Assembly (NCBI GenBank): GCA_945870825.1
Contig: CAMBTM010000001.1
Span: 107,027-171,026, forward strand
From: Rhizobium sp. Q54
Lineage (GTDB): Bacteria > Pseudomonadota > Alphaproteobacteria > UBA7879 > VGCX01
DNA: 64,000 nucleotides
Direction of reading: 5' to 3'
Part shown: one piece after another, positions 50,921 to 59,701 of the stretch
Position numbering within the stretch: the stretch's first letter is position 1
How the letters are laid out: every line of letters begins with the position of its first letter
Translations under genes and position numbers: made by a program
The notes under the pieces: generated by a model
Database searches by the model: none
What the model saw: the letters and a program-made list of their open reading frames with translations, nothing else
Told to the model about the DNA's origin: nothing

Positions 50921-51988
50921 TTATCCTTTAAAAAATATCTGAAATTCTTTTTCCCACAAAGGAGCAATATGCTTCATATCATATTGTTCCATAGCTTTTG
51001 CTGCTTTTTTCCCGAAATTTTCGCGCATTTTTGGATTATCCATCAATGTTTTAATCCCTTGGGACATGGCTTTTACATCATCCACTGGAACCAAAATGCC
51101 ATTTTCCAAGGGCGTGATCAATTCCCGAGGCCCTGTGGGACAATCTGTTGAAACAACCGAAAGACCCAACGCCATAGCTTCTGCAAGAGCGTTAGGAATT
51201 CCTTCAAATCTGGAACTTAAAACAAAAATACTGGCTTTGGCCAATTCGCCCGAGATTGTTTTGGTAGTGCCAGACAAGCAAACCCTGCCCTCTAATTTTT
51301 TTTGCTGAATAAGTAATTCAAGTTTTTTTCTGTCAGGCCCTTCTCCAAAAATCATAAGCTTCCAATCTTGATGAGATTTTTCTAAAAGACTGAAGGCTTG
51401 GATCAATACATCAAAAGCTTTCTGCTCACAAAGACGTCCCACAGCAATGATTGTTTTTGCGCCATAATCAACAGACTTTTTTGCCATAAAAACGGGGTTT
51501 GGAATCACAGCTGTTTTAAAACTCTGAGAGAACATCATCTTCCCACGCTCTGTTTGTACTACAATCCCTTTTGCCCACCCATAAACCCAATTGCGCAAGA
51601 TTTTTAGAAGGGGATTTTTAACCATATCGGGACTGTTACGCTCCGCGATAACGCAAGGAACACAAGCAAATCTGGTCGCCAAAAGCGTCAAGATATTATT
51701 CCATAAAATAAAAGGGACAACCCCATCAGGCTTCAAGACTTTAATTAACCCATAGAGTTTAAAAACAATCCACCATCTACGATGCTTCTTCCAAAGACCT
51801 GTATGAATCACTTGAATAGACGCATGCACAGGGTAAAAAGGGGGAGTGTCAGGATGATCATGGACGACCAAAATCATATGCCAAAGATTTTTATCTGCCC
51901 AGTAGTTGAGCAGACTGACCAAGACACGCTCTGCGCCTCCTGCCCCAAGGGTTGGAATGGTGAAAAGAAGAGTTGGTTTTTTGGTCAT
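50921..51988 (-). CDS. Glycosyltransferase, GT4 family (copy 1)
   Basis: 355 residues, GT-B fold. N-terminal acceptor half starts with IPTLGAGGAERVL, and the donor half has the conserved VGRLCEQKAFDVLIQAF and FEGIPNALAEAMALGLSVVSTD blocks with the EX7E-type Glu pair. It adds a nucleotide-activated sugar to a lipid-linked or surface glycan; the sugar is not predictable. The C-terminal half is nearly the same as that of the gene at 52137-53231 down to the DNA, whereas the N-terminal halves have diverged, pointing to different acceptors. It ends 6 nt before asnB. Confidence 0.88.
   Translation of the reverse strand: MTKKPTLLFTIPTLGAGGAERVLVSLLNYWADKNLWHMILVVHDHPDTPPFYPVHASIQVIHTGLWKKHRRWWIVFKLYGLIKVLKPDGVVPFILWNNILTLLATRFACVPCVIAERNSPDMVKNPLLKILRNWVYGWAKGIVVQTERGKMMFSQSFKTAVIPNPVFMAKKSVDYGAKTIIAVGRLCEQKAFDVLIQAFSLLEKSHQDWKLMIFGEGPDRKKLELLIQQKKLEGRVCLSGTTKTISGELAKASIFVLSSRFEGIPNALAEAMALGLSVVSTDCPTGPRELITPLENGILVPVDDVKAMSQGIKTLMDNPKMRENFGKKAAKAMEQYDMKHIAPLWEKEFQIFFKG
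51075..51180 (-). repeat. Duplicated GT4 block, copy in first glycosyltransferase
   Basis: 106 bp within the donor-domain code, matched by 52288-52393 in the neighbouring gene with about 9 mismatches by eye, mostly at third codon positions. The proteins read SVVSTDCPTGPRELI in both. Outside this block the two genes are much less alike, as expected from gene conversion. Confidence 0.7.
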
Positions 51989-52136
51989 AATCTTACTACC
52001 GGTTATTTTCTTAAAAATCTCGTAAAGCTTAGGGGTTGTCGAACAAATCCCACCAGGTTGTCATCCCCGCGCAGGGGGAACGGAAATAACAAAGTAGGGA
52101 TAACGATTGCAAAATAAAAATGACAGGTACCATGGC

Positions 52137-53231
52137 TCATGATGCAACCTCATCAAAAGTTTTCTCCCAAAGAGATGCGATATTTTCAATAGCGTATTTC
52201 TTCATTGCCTTGGCGGCTTGTTGCCCCAACTTTTCCCGCAGCTTAATGTCATCCATCAGTGTCTTCATAGATTCAGCAAGGATTACTACATCATCCACCG
52301 GCACCAAAATGCCATTTTCCAAGGGCGCGATCAATTCCCGGGGGCCTGTGGGACAATCTGTTGAAACAACAGAAAGACCTAGTGCCATAGCTTCACACAA
52401 AGCATTCGGCATGCCTTCAAATCGAGAACTGAGGACAAAAATGCTGCCTTGAGCCATTTCGTGGAAGATATCTTTGGTTATACCCGGCAACCCAATGCGA
52501 TTGGCCAAACCTTTTGCCTCAATCAGTGAATGAAGCTTTGATCTTTCCGGTCCTTCACCCCAAATCACAAGGGTCCAATCTTTGTAATTTTTCTCAATCA
52601 AACTGAAAGATTGAATCAAAAGATCAAACCTTTTTTCTTCAGACAATCGACCTGCCGCAATGATTGTTCGGGCTCCATAGTTCAAAGAAATTTTTGGCAC
52701 AACGATGGGGTTTTGTATGACGGCAATACGTTGTCTTATTCTTTCTGAAAATCCCTGATATATGCGTTCAGTTTGAACAACGATGACATGGGCCAATGCA
52801 TAAACGTGATCGCGAAGCCACTTCTTTATAAAAGAAATCGTTGTTGCCTCAGGATTTGAACGCTCTGCAATGCAGACAGGGATTTTAAGACCCAAGGAAG
52901 CCACAAGGGTTATAACATTGTTCATATCCATAAAAGAAACAATCACCTGGGGCTGTGTTTGTTTGATCAACCATCGCAGTCTAAAGACACGCTTCAACAC
53001 ATCCAAGGGAAGCAACAAAGTACTCAGGCTGAGAGCATTAAGCTGGACCAACCGGATAGATTGATGCAGATCATAAAAAGGAACTGTTCCCTCTTTTTCA
53101 TTGGTTACCAGTGTAAGTTCCCATCCCAAGGATGCCCAATAATTGGCAAGCGTTGTCATGACACGCTCTGCCCCGCCCCCTTGAAGGGTCGGGATTGTGA
53201 GAAGTAATTTTCTTTTTTTAGGTGTCAGCAT
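52137..53231 (-). CDS. Glycosyltransferase, GT4 family (copy 2)
   Basis: 364 residues, GT-B fold. N-terminal IPTLQGGGAERVMTTLANYW, donor half with AGRLSEEKRFDLLIQSFSL, FEGMPNALCEAMALGLSVVSTD and the EX7E Glu pair. It resembles the copy at 50921-51988 closely in the donor half. The start at 53231 (MLTPKKRKLLLTIPTL) has only a weak ribosome site. It lies just past tRNA-Ser and reads away from it; the 148-bp gap to copy 1 holds no gene. Confidence 0.88.
   Translation of the reverse strand: MLTPKKRKLLLTIPTLQGGGAERVMTTLANYWASLGWELTLVTNEKEGTVPFYDLHQSIRLVQLNALSLSTLLLPLDVLKRVFRLRWLIKQTQPQVIVSFMDMNNVITLVASLGLKIPVCIAERSNPEATTISFIKKWLRDHVYALAHVIVVQTERIYQGFSERIRQRIAVIQNPIVVPKISLNYGARTIIAAGRLSEEKRFDLLIQSFSLIEKNYKDWTLVIWGEGPERSKLHSLIEAKGLANRIGLPGITKDIFHEMAQGSIFVLSSRFEGMPNALCEAMALGLSVVSTDCPTGPRELIAPLENGILVPVDDVVILAESMKTLMDDIKLREKLGQQAAKAMKKYAIENIASLWEKTFDEVAS
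52288..52393 (-). repeat. Duplicated GT4 block, copy in second glycosyltransferase
   Basis: Partner of the 106-bp block at 51075-51180, same length and frame. It could be exchanged by recombination between the two genes. Confidence 0.7.
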
Positions 53232-53278
53232 TTACTTTCTTAAATTGTGCAACCGCTTGCTGCACTTTTATGGTTGGA

Positions 53279-53366
53279 TGGCGGAGGGGGTGGGATTCGA
53301 ACCCACGGTACGTAAACGCACAACGGTTTTCGAGACCGCCCCATTCGACCGCTCTGGCACCCCTCC
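53279..53366 (-). tRNA. tRNA-Ser (anticodon CGA)
   Basis: 88 nt including encoded CCA (53279-53281 on the plus strand read TGG). On the minus strand the acceptor GGAGGGG pairs with CCCCTCC, the discriminator is G, and the anticodon stem encloses loop CTCGAAA with anticodon CGA. A long variable arm and GGTTCGAATCC T-arm are present. It reads UCG serine codons. Confidence 0.94.
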
Positions 53367-53441
53367 GTCTTTACCTCACGAAGACTACCTGAAGTTCATG
53401 GTCGTGACAAGTTTTCTGCTTTGATATAGGATGCGAAAACA

Positions 53442-54485
53442 ATGCAAAATTCTATTCAATTCCAAGAAGATCTATTGAAATGGTATCAAACCCATAAACG
53501 CACCCTACCCTGGCGTGTGGATAATCCCAATCCTTACGCCACATGGGTGAGTGAAATTATGCTTCAACAGACCACTGTACCAACGGTCATCCCCTATTTT
53601 CAACGATTTTTGGGCCAATGGCCAAGGATCCAAGATCTTGAGAAAGCGTCTTTGGATGATGTTTTGCACCTATGGCAAGGACTTGGATACTATTCAAGGG
53701 CCCGTAATCTCCATCAATGTGCGAAAAAGATCGTGACTGATTTTGGGGGCGTTTTCCCTTCTGATGAAAAAGCCCTCAAGACCCTTCCAGGAATTGGGGA
53801 CTATACAGCAGCAGCCATTCGTTCTATTGCCTTTAACAAGGCGTCGGTTGTGATGGATGGCAACATTGAACGCATCATGGCCCGTCTTTTTGTGGTAAAA
53901 GAACCCTTGCCATCAGCAAAGTCTATTTTGAAAAGTTATGCCCAAAGTCTTTCTTCTCAAATATATCCTGGAGACTACGCCCAAGCCCTGATGGATCTGG
54001 GGTCTAGCATCTGCACCCCCAACAATCCTTCTTGCTCTATCTGTCCAATCCAAAAATATTGCAAAGCGACAGAGGAAAATCCAGAAGATTACCCAAAAAA
54101 GCAGATGAAAAAAAAGATCCCTCGAAAACATGCGACCCTTTTTTGGGCAGAGGATTTAAACGGTCGGGTATTAATCGAAAAACGTCCAGCAAAGGGACTG
54201 CTTGGAGGACTCATGGGATTTCCAACATCTCCTTGGGAAGAGGTATCAGATGACGCCTTAAAATTTGCCCCAATTGAGGGCAAGTGGATGCCCGTCGATG
54301 GGACAATCACCCATACTTTTACCCATTTTCATCTGACATTTTCTATTGTGAGAACGGTTGTTGAACATAAGACAGAAGGTGTCTGGGTTAAAAAAGAAGA
54401 CCTCGTCCACTATGCCTTCCCAACCCTTATGCAAAAAGTGATTCAGCGTATGGAGGAAGAAAGAAGGGCCGCAATAGGGGCATAA
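53442..54485 (+). CDS. mutY: A/G-specific adenine DNA glycosylase MutY
   Basis: 347 residues. Removes adenine mispaired with 8-oxoguanine. The helix-hairpin-helix region contains LPGIGDYTAAAIRSIAFN (about 109-126) with the catalytic Asp in VVMDGNIERIMAR. The [4Fe-4S] loop is C-x6-C-x2-C-x5-C (CTPNNPSCSICPIQKYC, about 190-206). The C-terminal NUDIX-like domain that recognises 8-oxoG follows. The gene overlaps the convergent rnhB by 43 nt. Confidence 0.95.
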   Translation: MQNSIQFQEDLLKWYQTHKRTLPWRVDNPNPYATWVSEIMLQQTTVPTVIPYFQRFLGQWPRIQDLEKASLDDVLHLWQGLGYYSRARNLHQCAKKIVTDFGGVFPSDEKALKTLPGIGDYTAAAIRSIAFNKASVVMDGNIERIMARLFVVKEPLPSAKSILKSYAQSLSSQIYPGDYAQALMDLGSSICTPNNPSCSICPIQKYCKATEENPEDYPKKQMKKKIPRKHATLFWAEDLNGRVLIEKRPAKGLLGGLMGFPTSPWEEVSDDALKFAPIEGKWMPVDGTITHTFTHFHLTFSIVRTVVEHKTEGVWVKKEDLVHYAFPTLMQKVIQRMEEERRAAIGA

Positions 54486-55078
54486 CTGCGGCGATGCCAG
54501 TGTGTAACACCTTGTATCTCTAAAGCTTCTTGGTGTTGTTTGGTGCCATATCCCGCATTTTTCTCAAATCCATATCCAGGATAATCACAAGCGATGCTTT
54601 GAACCCATCGGTCCCTGGTTACTTTTGCGATGATGGATGCGGCTGAGATAGAATAACTCCGTTGATCACCTTTAATGATAGTCTTTATGGGGGTGGACAT
54701 ATCAGGTTTTCCCGTACCATCCACCAATACCATCGTAGGGGTTAACGACAATGATTCAACAGCGCGTTTCATAGCCAAAAGACCTGCCCTTCGAATATTA
54801 AGACTTTCAATTTCTTCTAAACTTGCTTCACCAATACCCATATGAACATGGGGCGATTCCTGCAAAACGGAAAAAATATGATCCCGTTTTTTCTCACTCA
54901 GTTTTTTCGAGTCATTCAACTGACTTAAAAGATCTTTTGAAACATCAGGGTCTAAAATCACAGCGGCCGCCATCACAGGGCCTATCCACGATCCAATACC
55001 TGCCTCATCCACCCCTGCAACAGGGCTATCATACAAAGATTCAAATTCAAAACTGGGGTGATAAGAAAGGATGGTCAT
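54443..55078 (-). CDS. rnhB: Ribonuclease HII
   Basis: 211 residues. Cuts RNA-DNA junctions and removes single ribonucleotides. VAGVDEAGIGSWIGPV (about 22-37) has the DEXG-type active site; further acids lie in VDGTGKPDM and IIAKVTRDR. The start overlaps the antiporter gene by 4 nt (ATGA), so the two are cotranscribed. Confidence 0.94.
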   Translation of the reverse strand: MTILSYHPSFEFESLYDSPVAGVDEAGIGSWIGPVMAAAVILDPDVSKDLLSQLNDSKKLSEKKRDHIFSVLQESPHVHMGIGEASLEEIESLNIRRAGLLAMKRAVESLSLTPTMVLVDGTGKPDMSTPIKTIIKGDQRSYSISAASIIAKVTRDRWVQSIACDYPGYGFEKNAGYGTKQHQEALEIQGVTHWHRRSYAPIAALLSSSIR

Positions 55079-56376
55079 TGCTTTTTGATAAGCAACATGA
55101 ACTTCTGATGCAAGAAGTCAAAAAGCTTTTTCAGGAATTTTAATACCTTTGCGACAAGGGGACTTCCTACGTCCCAAGCCTCCGTCAAAGTTTGTTTGAA
55201 GCTATCCACGTGGTGCAAGACACCCATTTTTTGAAGATGTCTCGCAACTCTTACCCAAAAAGGACTAAAGACAAGGGACAAAACCGTCAGCGATATTACA
55301 AGTTGGTTGTCTTCTGGCTGGATCAATCCAGATTCTGTGGCAGTGTCGGCCAAAATGAAAGAAAACTCCCCAATTTGGGCCAGCATGAGGCTGCTGAGGA
55401 AACTGACAGACCAAGGCTTTTTAAATCCACGCAGGATGGTGGCGTTCAAAATTGTTTTAGCTCCTGCAATCAATAAAAGCATGATGGAAATCATAAACCA
55501 ATGATGGACTATATAATGCCAATCAATCAAAAGTCCGATGGAAAAGAAAAAGGCCATGAGAAGTGTGCTTTGGATGGGGCGCGTGGCATTGACCACCGTA
55601 TGACGGTCTGTCGTATTGCCTAAGACAAGACCCGCTAAGAAAGCCCCATAAGCGGCTGAGAGCCCCATGAGTCCAGCCAAGGCCCCCAACCCAAAAAAGA
55701 ACGTCAGGGCCAAAAGAGGTAAAAGATCTGGATGTTGGGACGCCTTATCGACGTAAGGAATGGTGATACGCTTTTCCCGGCTTAAAGCCCAAATAACCCC
55801 CCCTAAAATACCAAGACCTAAAAGAAGTTTCCCAAGCAGGCTCAAAATGGAGAAATCATTTCCCCCCAGTCCTTGAACCGTAATGATCATGGGCACGAAC
55901 GCCAAGTCTTGGGCAATCAAAATACCAATGGTTAATCGCCCGGTTGATGTGGTCATTTCCCCCGTAATTTCAAGGATCTTAATGGCAACAGCCGTACTAC
56001 TAAGAGCAATCACACAGGCAAGCAAAAAGATAACGCCGAAGGACCAATCAAACAGGAATGACAAAAGGTACATAGCCCCAAGGCTGCCCATAAATTGAAG
56101 CAGAACAATCCCAACGGTCTTGGCCCATATTTCCTTAAAAGCCCGAAGATTCAGTTCAAGCCCCAAGATGAACATCAACAAGAAAACACCAAGTTCAGCC
56201 AAGGCGTGAATCATGTTTTTACTGTCAATGGAAAAGAGATCCGTGGATCCTAAAACAGCCCCGGCCAAGACATACCCCAAAACAGCCGGTTGCTTAAGGC
56301 GTTGGAAAATCAACCCACAGGCTAGGGCACAGAGAACAACCAGTGCAATTTGGGTGAGTGGGATGACAGTGTGCAT
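55075..56376 (-). CDS. CPA2-family cation/proton antiporter (Kef-type, membrane domain only)
   Basis: 433 residues with about 12-13 membrane helices. GYVLAGAVLGSTDLF, LFMFILGLELNLRAFK and ALSSTAVAIKILEITGE are Kef/RosB motifs, with SAAYGAFLAGLVLGNT later. It exchanges K+ or Na+ for protons. Unlike KefB and KefC, it has no C-terminal RCK/TrkA nucleotide-binding domain, so glutathione control is unlikely. It is the first gene of the antiporter-rnhB pair, with AGAGG just before the ATG. Confidence 0.85.
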   Translation of the reverse strand: MHTVIPLTQIALVVLCALACGLIFQRLKQPAVLGYVLAGAVLGSTDLFSIDSKNMIHALAELGVFLLMFILGLELNLRAFKEIWAKTVGIVLLQFMGSLGAMYLLSFLFDWSFGVIFLLACVIALSSTAVAIKILEITGEMTTSTGRLTIGILIAQDLAFVPMIITVQGLGGNDFSILSLLGKLLLGLGILGGVIWALSREKRITIPYVDKASQHPDLLPLLALTFFFGLGALAGLMGLSAAYGAFLAGLVLGNTTDRHTVVNATRPIQSTLLMAFFFSIGLLIDWHYIVHHWFMISIMLLLIAGAKTILNATILRGFKKPWSVSFLSSLMLAQIGEFSFILADTATESGLIQPEDNQLVISLTVLSLVFSPFWVRVARHLQKMGVLHHVDSFKQTLTEAWDVGSPLVAKVLKFLKKLFDFLHQKFMLLIKKQ

Positions 56377-56448
56377 AAAAACCTCTAGAAATGATTAAGT
56401 ACACCCTAACAAAAGCCTTATAAAACTGCAAGAAAAGAGCGTTAAATG

Positions 56449-57168
56449 TTAGGCTTTAATGAAATCTTTCAGCGTCAACATATCCTGCCATACTTCGCGT
56501 TTACGCAGAGGACTGCGCAAAAGATAGGCCGGATGATACGTTGCCATGGTTTTAACCGTCTTATCGGGACTAGAAAGGGGCATATCAAACCAACGCCCCC
56601 GAAGCTGTGTAATCCCTTCTTTGGTATCAAGAAGCGCTTTACAGGATGTCCCCCCCACCAAGATTAAGCACGCAGGATTAATCAGTTCGATATGTCTTTC
56701 CAGAAAAGGGCGGAACATAGTAATTTCAATGGGGGTGGGCTGGCGATTTCCCGGCGGACGGTAGGGCAAAACATTGGTGATGTAAAGGTCATCAATAGTC
56801 AATCCTATAAATCCAAAAATACGTCGTAAAAGCTGACCACTTTGCCCAACAAAAGGTTTCCCTTGTCGATCCTCATCCGCCCCTGGTGCTTCCCCAATCA
56901 ACATCACCTTTGCTTGAGGATTTCCATCACTAAAGACCATATTCATGGCAGTTTTTTTCAAAGAACACCCATCAAACGCCGCCATAGCTTCCCGCAGCTC
57001 GGCAAGAGAGTTAATATGATTGAGGTTTTGTGTGCCTTCAGTTTTTTTGATGCCAGAATTGATAACTGGAGGCATCACCTTGGATTCTTCGAAACGATTC
57101 AAAGGAGTCTGTGATACAACAGCGTCAACCCCAATACTTTCTAATATCATTTTGTTTTTATAATTCAT
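56449..57168 (-). CDS. Uracil-DNA glycosylase, family 4
   Basis: 239 residues. VMLIGEAPGADEDRQGKPFVGQSG (motif A, about 89-112) and the late MATYHPAYLLRSP (motif B) identify the thermostable-type family 4, which excises uracil. Cys residues near FDGCSLKK and in NPACLILVGGTSCK are candidates for the family's Fe-S cluster, although the usual N-terminal CxxC is reduced to one Cys. GGGAG 7-8 nt upstream supports the ATG at 57168. It is divergent from the MscS gene. Confidence 0.88.
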   Translation of the reverse strand: MNYKNKMILESIGVDAVVSQTPLNRFEESKVMPPVINSGIKKTEGTQNLNHINSLAELREAMAAFDGCSLKKTAMNMVFSDGNPQAKVMLIGEAPGADEDRQGKPFVGQSGQLLRRIFGFIGLTIDDLYITNVLPYRPPGNRQPTPIEITMFRPFLERHIELINPACLILVGGTSCKALLDTKEGITQLRGRWFDMPLSSPDKTVKTMATYHPAYLLRSPLRKREVWQDMLTLKDFIKA

Positions 57169-57227
57169 TATCTTTCTCCCAGAAAAAATCTAGTGTATTC
57201 TTATACAAAATAGGGAGTATACCGTCA

Positions 57228-58340
57228 ATGAATCTACAGGGCTTATGGGGCCAATATCCTTGGCTTTTAGAGGTTGGGATTTTTATCCTCAGCACGGTTC
57301 CTGTTTTTTTCCTGTCAAAAACCATTATTAACCCTTACGCAAAAACACTCTGCACCAAGCATCCAGGAATTTGGGCAATAGGTATTGAGAAAAGTAAGAT
57401 CATATATCTTTTGCCTCATATTGCAGTAGCCCTCATTAATATTGTGTTCATCACCCATGTGCCTGTTTTAAGGTCGATTGAGGTAATTATTTTCCCCCTT
57501 ATTACAGCCTATCTTTCTTTTTTTATCACCCTTTTGCTTCGTCGCATCGTTGTCCTGACAGAACATATTTTAGGATCTAGCAATTATGTCTACGCATCAA
57601 CTCTCCACAGTTACTCACAATTCGCCTCGCTTGTAATCATTATTGTTGGAGGAACTGTTTCTCTTTGTTTACTCGTGAACGTTTCTCCCTTTATGTTTTT
57701 GGGAAGTTTGGGAGCAGCAGGCGCTGTTTTAACCCTTGTCTTTAAAGACACGATTCTATCCTTGATGACTAGCATCCAAATTGCCCTTCATCAACTGATC
57801 CGTAAGGGGGATTATATCCGGATTGACAGTTGTAACGTAGAAGGAACTGTTATGGATATTTCCTTGAATTTTATCCAAGTTAAGAATCCTGATGAGACGG
57901 TGACGGTATTGCCAACCCACAAGCTGTTTCAATCCCCCTTCAAAAACTGGCATAATATCCATGTGGTGCAGACGCGGCGTATTAAAAAAGCCATCTTCAT
58001 TGATCAAGAAAGCATTGTGCTTTTAACTCCTAAACTGATAGATCAATATAAGAAAAATAAGGAAATTATACGATATATTAAAAACATAGGCGACTTGCGC
58101 ACCAACACCGAACTTTTTAGGGAGTATGTGGAAAACGTCTTGAGGGCCAACCCCCATATTAATTTAAGTAAACCCCTTATCTTTCGAGCCATCGACCCAA
58201 CACCCCACGGTGTCCCCCTCGAGCTTTGTGTCTTTACCAAAAAATTCAAATGGGTCCCCCACGAAAAATTCACATCGCAAATTTTAGAAGAAATCATCGC
58301 ATTAGTACCCAAGTTTGGACTGAAGATATATCAGGGATGA
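57228..58340 (+). CDS. MscS-family mechanosensitive channel
   Basis: 370 residues from the ATG at 57228, which has GGGAG 10 nt upstream; earlier in-frame codons lie inside the UDG start region. Four membrane helices are followed by the pore helix region SLGAAGAVLTLVFKDTILSLMTSIQI (about 163-188) and the cytoplasmic beta domain GDYIRIDSCNVEGTVMDISLNFIQVKNPDETVTVLPTHKL. It releases solutes under osmotic downshock. It has a longer N-terminal membrane part than the smallest MscS. Confidence 0.9.
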   Translation: MNLQGLWGQYPWLLEVGIFILSTVPVFFLSKTIINPYAKTLCTKHPGIWAIGIEKSKIIYLLPHIAVALINIVFITHVPVLRSIEVIIFPLITAYLSFFITLLLRRIVVLTEHILGSSNYVYASTLHSYSQFASLVIIIVGGTVSLCLLVNVSPFMFLGSLGAAGAVLTLVFKDTILSLMTSIQIALHQLIRKGDYIRIDSCNVEGTVMDISLNFIQVKNPDETVTVLPTHKLFQSPFKNWHNIHVVQTRRIKKAIFIDQESIVLLTPKLIDQYKKNKEIIRYIKNIGDLRTNTELFREYVENVLRANPHINLSKPLIFRAIDPTPHGVPLELCVFTKKFKWVPHEKFTSQILEEIIALVPKFGLKIYQG

Positions 58341-58413
58341 TAGTAAGCATTGCGTGCAGTGTTAATTTTTGTTAGATTGAAAAATAAAATAAAAAACTTA
58401 CAGGGTTATAACT

Positions 58414-59052
58414 TTGGATCGTAAAATTGCTTTTTTTGATGTAGATGATACGCTGATTTCACCAGCATTTGTTAATATTGCCCATCCCTATATTAAAGAG
58501 ATTATTAATACAAATTTTTTCCATTCTATTAAATTGGTCTCTTTATGTTTGTTACATAAAATGGGAATTTTAAAGTATGAAACTATTTTACAATTTACGG
58601 CAAGAGTATTTATCAATAAACAAAAGAACATCATAGATTCAATTATAGAAAAAACAGTGGAAAAAATCCACTTATACTACAATAAAAATATTATCGATTC
58701 TTTAGAGTTTTATAAAAAATCAGGATGGGAAATCTATTTGATATCTGCTCTTCCAGAGTTTGTTTTAGAAAAAATCGCTAAAAATATGGGGGTTGGTGGA
58801 TTTATTGGAACAAAAATGGACTTAAATTCATTTGTGATTCAAACCCCTTGTGTTTACGGAAAAGGAAAAACTTATTGGGCTCAACAAAAGTGTTTTGAGC
58901 TCAATGTTCCAATTGAAAATTGCATTTTCTATGGTGATTCTATCTCAGATTTAGATTTATTAAAAAAATGTGGCAAAGGAATACTCGTTAATCCAGGTTT
59001 TTTTCTAAAATTTGCTGCACGGAAAAATAGATTAGGTGTTTGTCATGTATAA
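58414..59052 (+). CDS. HAD-IB family phosphatase-like hydrolase
   Basis: 212 residues from a TTG start. Motif I FFDVDDTLIS (catalytic Asp pair, about 7-16), motif II Ser in ISALPE, motif III Lys in GTKMD or GKGK, and motif IV FYGDSISDLDLL complete the phosphoserine-phosphatase-like HAD-IB set. The helical cap at about 17-95 is larger than in SerB. The substrate is unknown. First gene of an A/T-rich operon; it overlaps the CPBP-like gene by 8 nt. The ribosome site is weak (CAGGG). Confidence 0.8.
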   Translation: MDRKIAFFDVDDTLISPAFVNIAHPYIKEIINTNFFHSIKLVSLCLLHKMGILKYETILQFTARVFINKQKNIIDSIIEKTVEKIHLYYNKNIIDSLEFYKKSGWEIYLISALPEFVLEKIAKNMGVGGFIGTKMDLNSFVIQTPCVYGKGKTYWAQQKCFELNVPIENCIFYGDSISDLDLLKKCGKGILVNPGFFLKFAARKNRLGVCHV

Positions 59053-59701
59053 AGACAATAACTCTAAATACCTATTCTTAATGACCTTACTTATGGAACT
59101 CTGCCTTATTAATTTTGCAACAGAGTCTGTTCATTACTTTGGATTTAGGGACCCTCACTACCTTTCTGTTTTGATCATGGCAGCTTTTAGCATAATTTTA
59201 TTGTCTATTGCTATTATTTTCAAGATGAGATTTAGAGACTTCCATTACGTATGGGCCCTCAATCACCGACAAACCATAATAGAAGCTTTGCTTGTATCTG
59301 TCATCGTGGGCGGCCCTCTACTGTGGGGATTGGAAGAGTTTGGCTATCTTAATCAATATTTTGAATTCGTAAAAAAGGACCTAACTCTTACAAGTGGCAT
59401 TTTTTATATTTGCAGCGCCATTCTTCAACAGCTTTTCTTCAGAGGAATGTTTTTAAATTTTATGGAAGAAATCTATCTACAAAAATGGCCTTTAGCATCA
59501 AGGGTTTTGTTTTCCTCTACTATTTTTTCCTTAACCCATGAAATATGGGGCGTACCTGTTATGTTTATGACGTTTATTGGCAACGCTATTTTACACTTAG
59601 TGTATGAAAAACAAAAAAATCTTCTGGGGGTTATTATTATTCATATTGTTTATGGTCTAACGTTCTTTCCATTTTTCGCCCTTACCTTTAAAGATTGGTA
59701 A
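59045..59701 (+). CDS. CPBP/ABI-family membrane protein with Gln-Gln in place of catalytic Glu-Glu
   Basis: 218 residues with about six membrane helices. It has the CPBP (Rce1-like) layout: motif 1 at AILQQLFFRGMFL (about 135-147), motif 2 SLTHEIWG and motif 3 IIIHIVYG, each with its His. Active intramembrane proteases of this fold have Glu-Glu-x3-Arg; here it is Gln-Gln-x3-Arg. ATG at 59045 is preferred to a GTG 9 nt earlier, AGG upstream. The stop abuts the glycosyltransferase start. It might be a non-proteolytic relative. Confidence 0.75.
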   Translation: MYKDNNSKYLFLMTLLMELCLINFATESVHYFGFRDPHYLSVLIMAAFSIILLSIAIIFKMRFRDFHYVWALNHRQTIIEALLVSVIVGGPLLWGLEEFGYLNQYFEFVKKDLTLTSGIFYICSAILQQLFFRGMFLNFMEEIYLQKWPLASRVLFSSTIFSLTHEIWGVPVMFMTFIGNAILHLVYEKQKNLLGVIIIHIVYGLTFFPFFALTFKDW

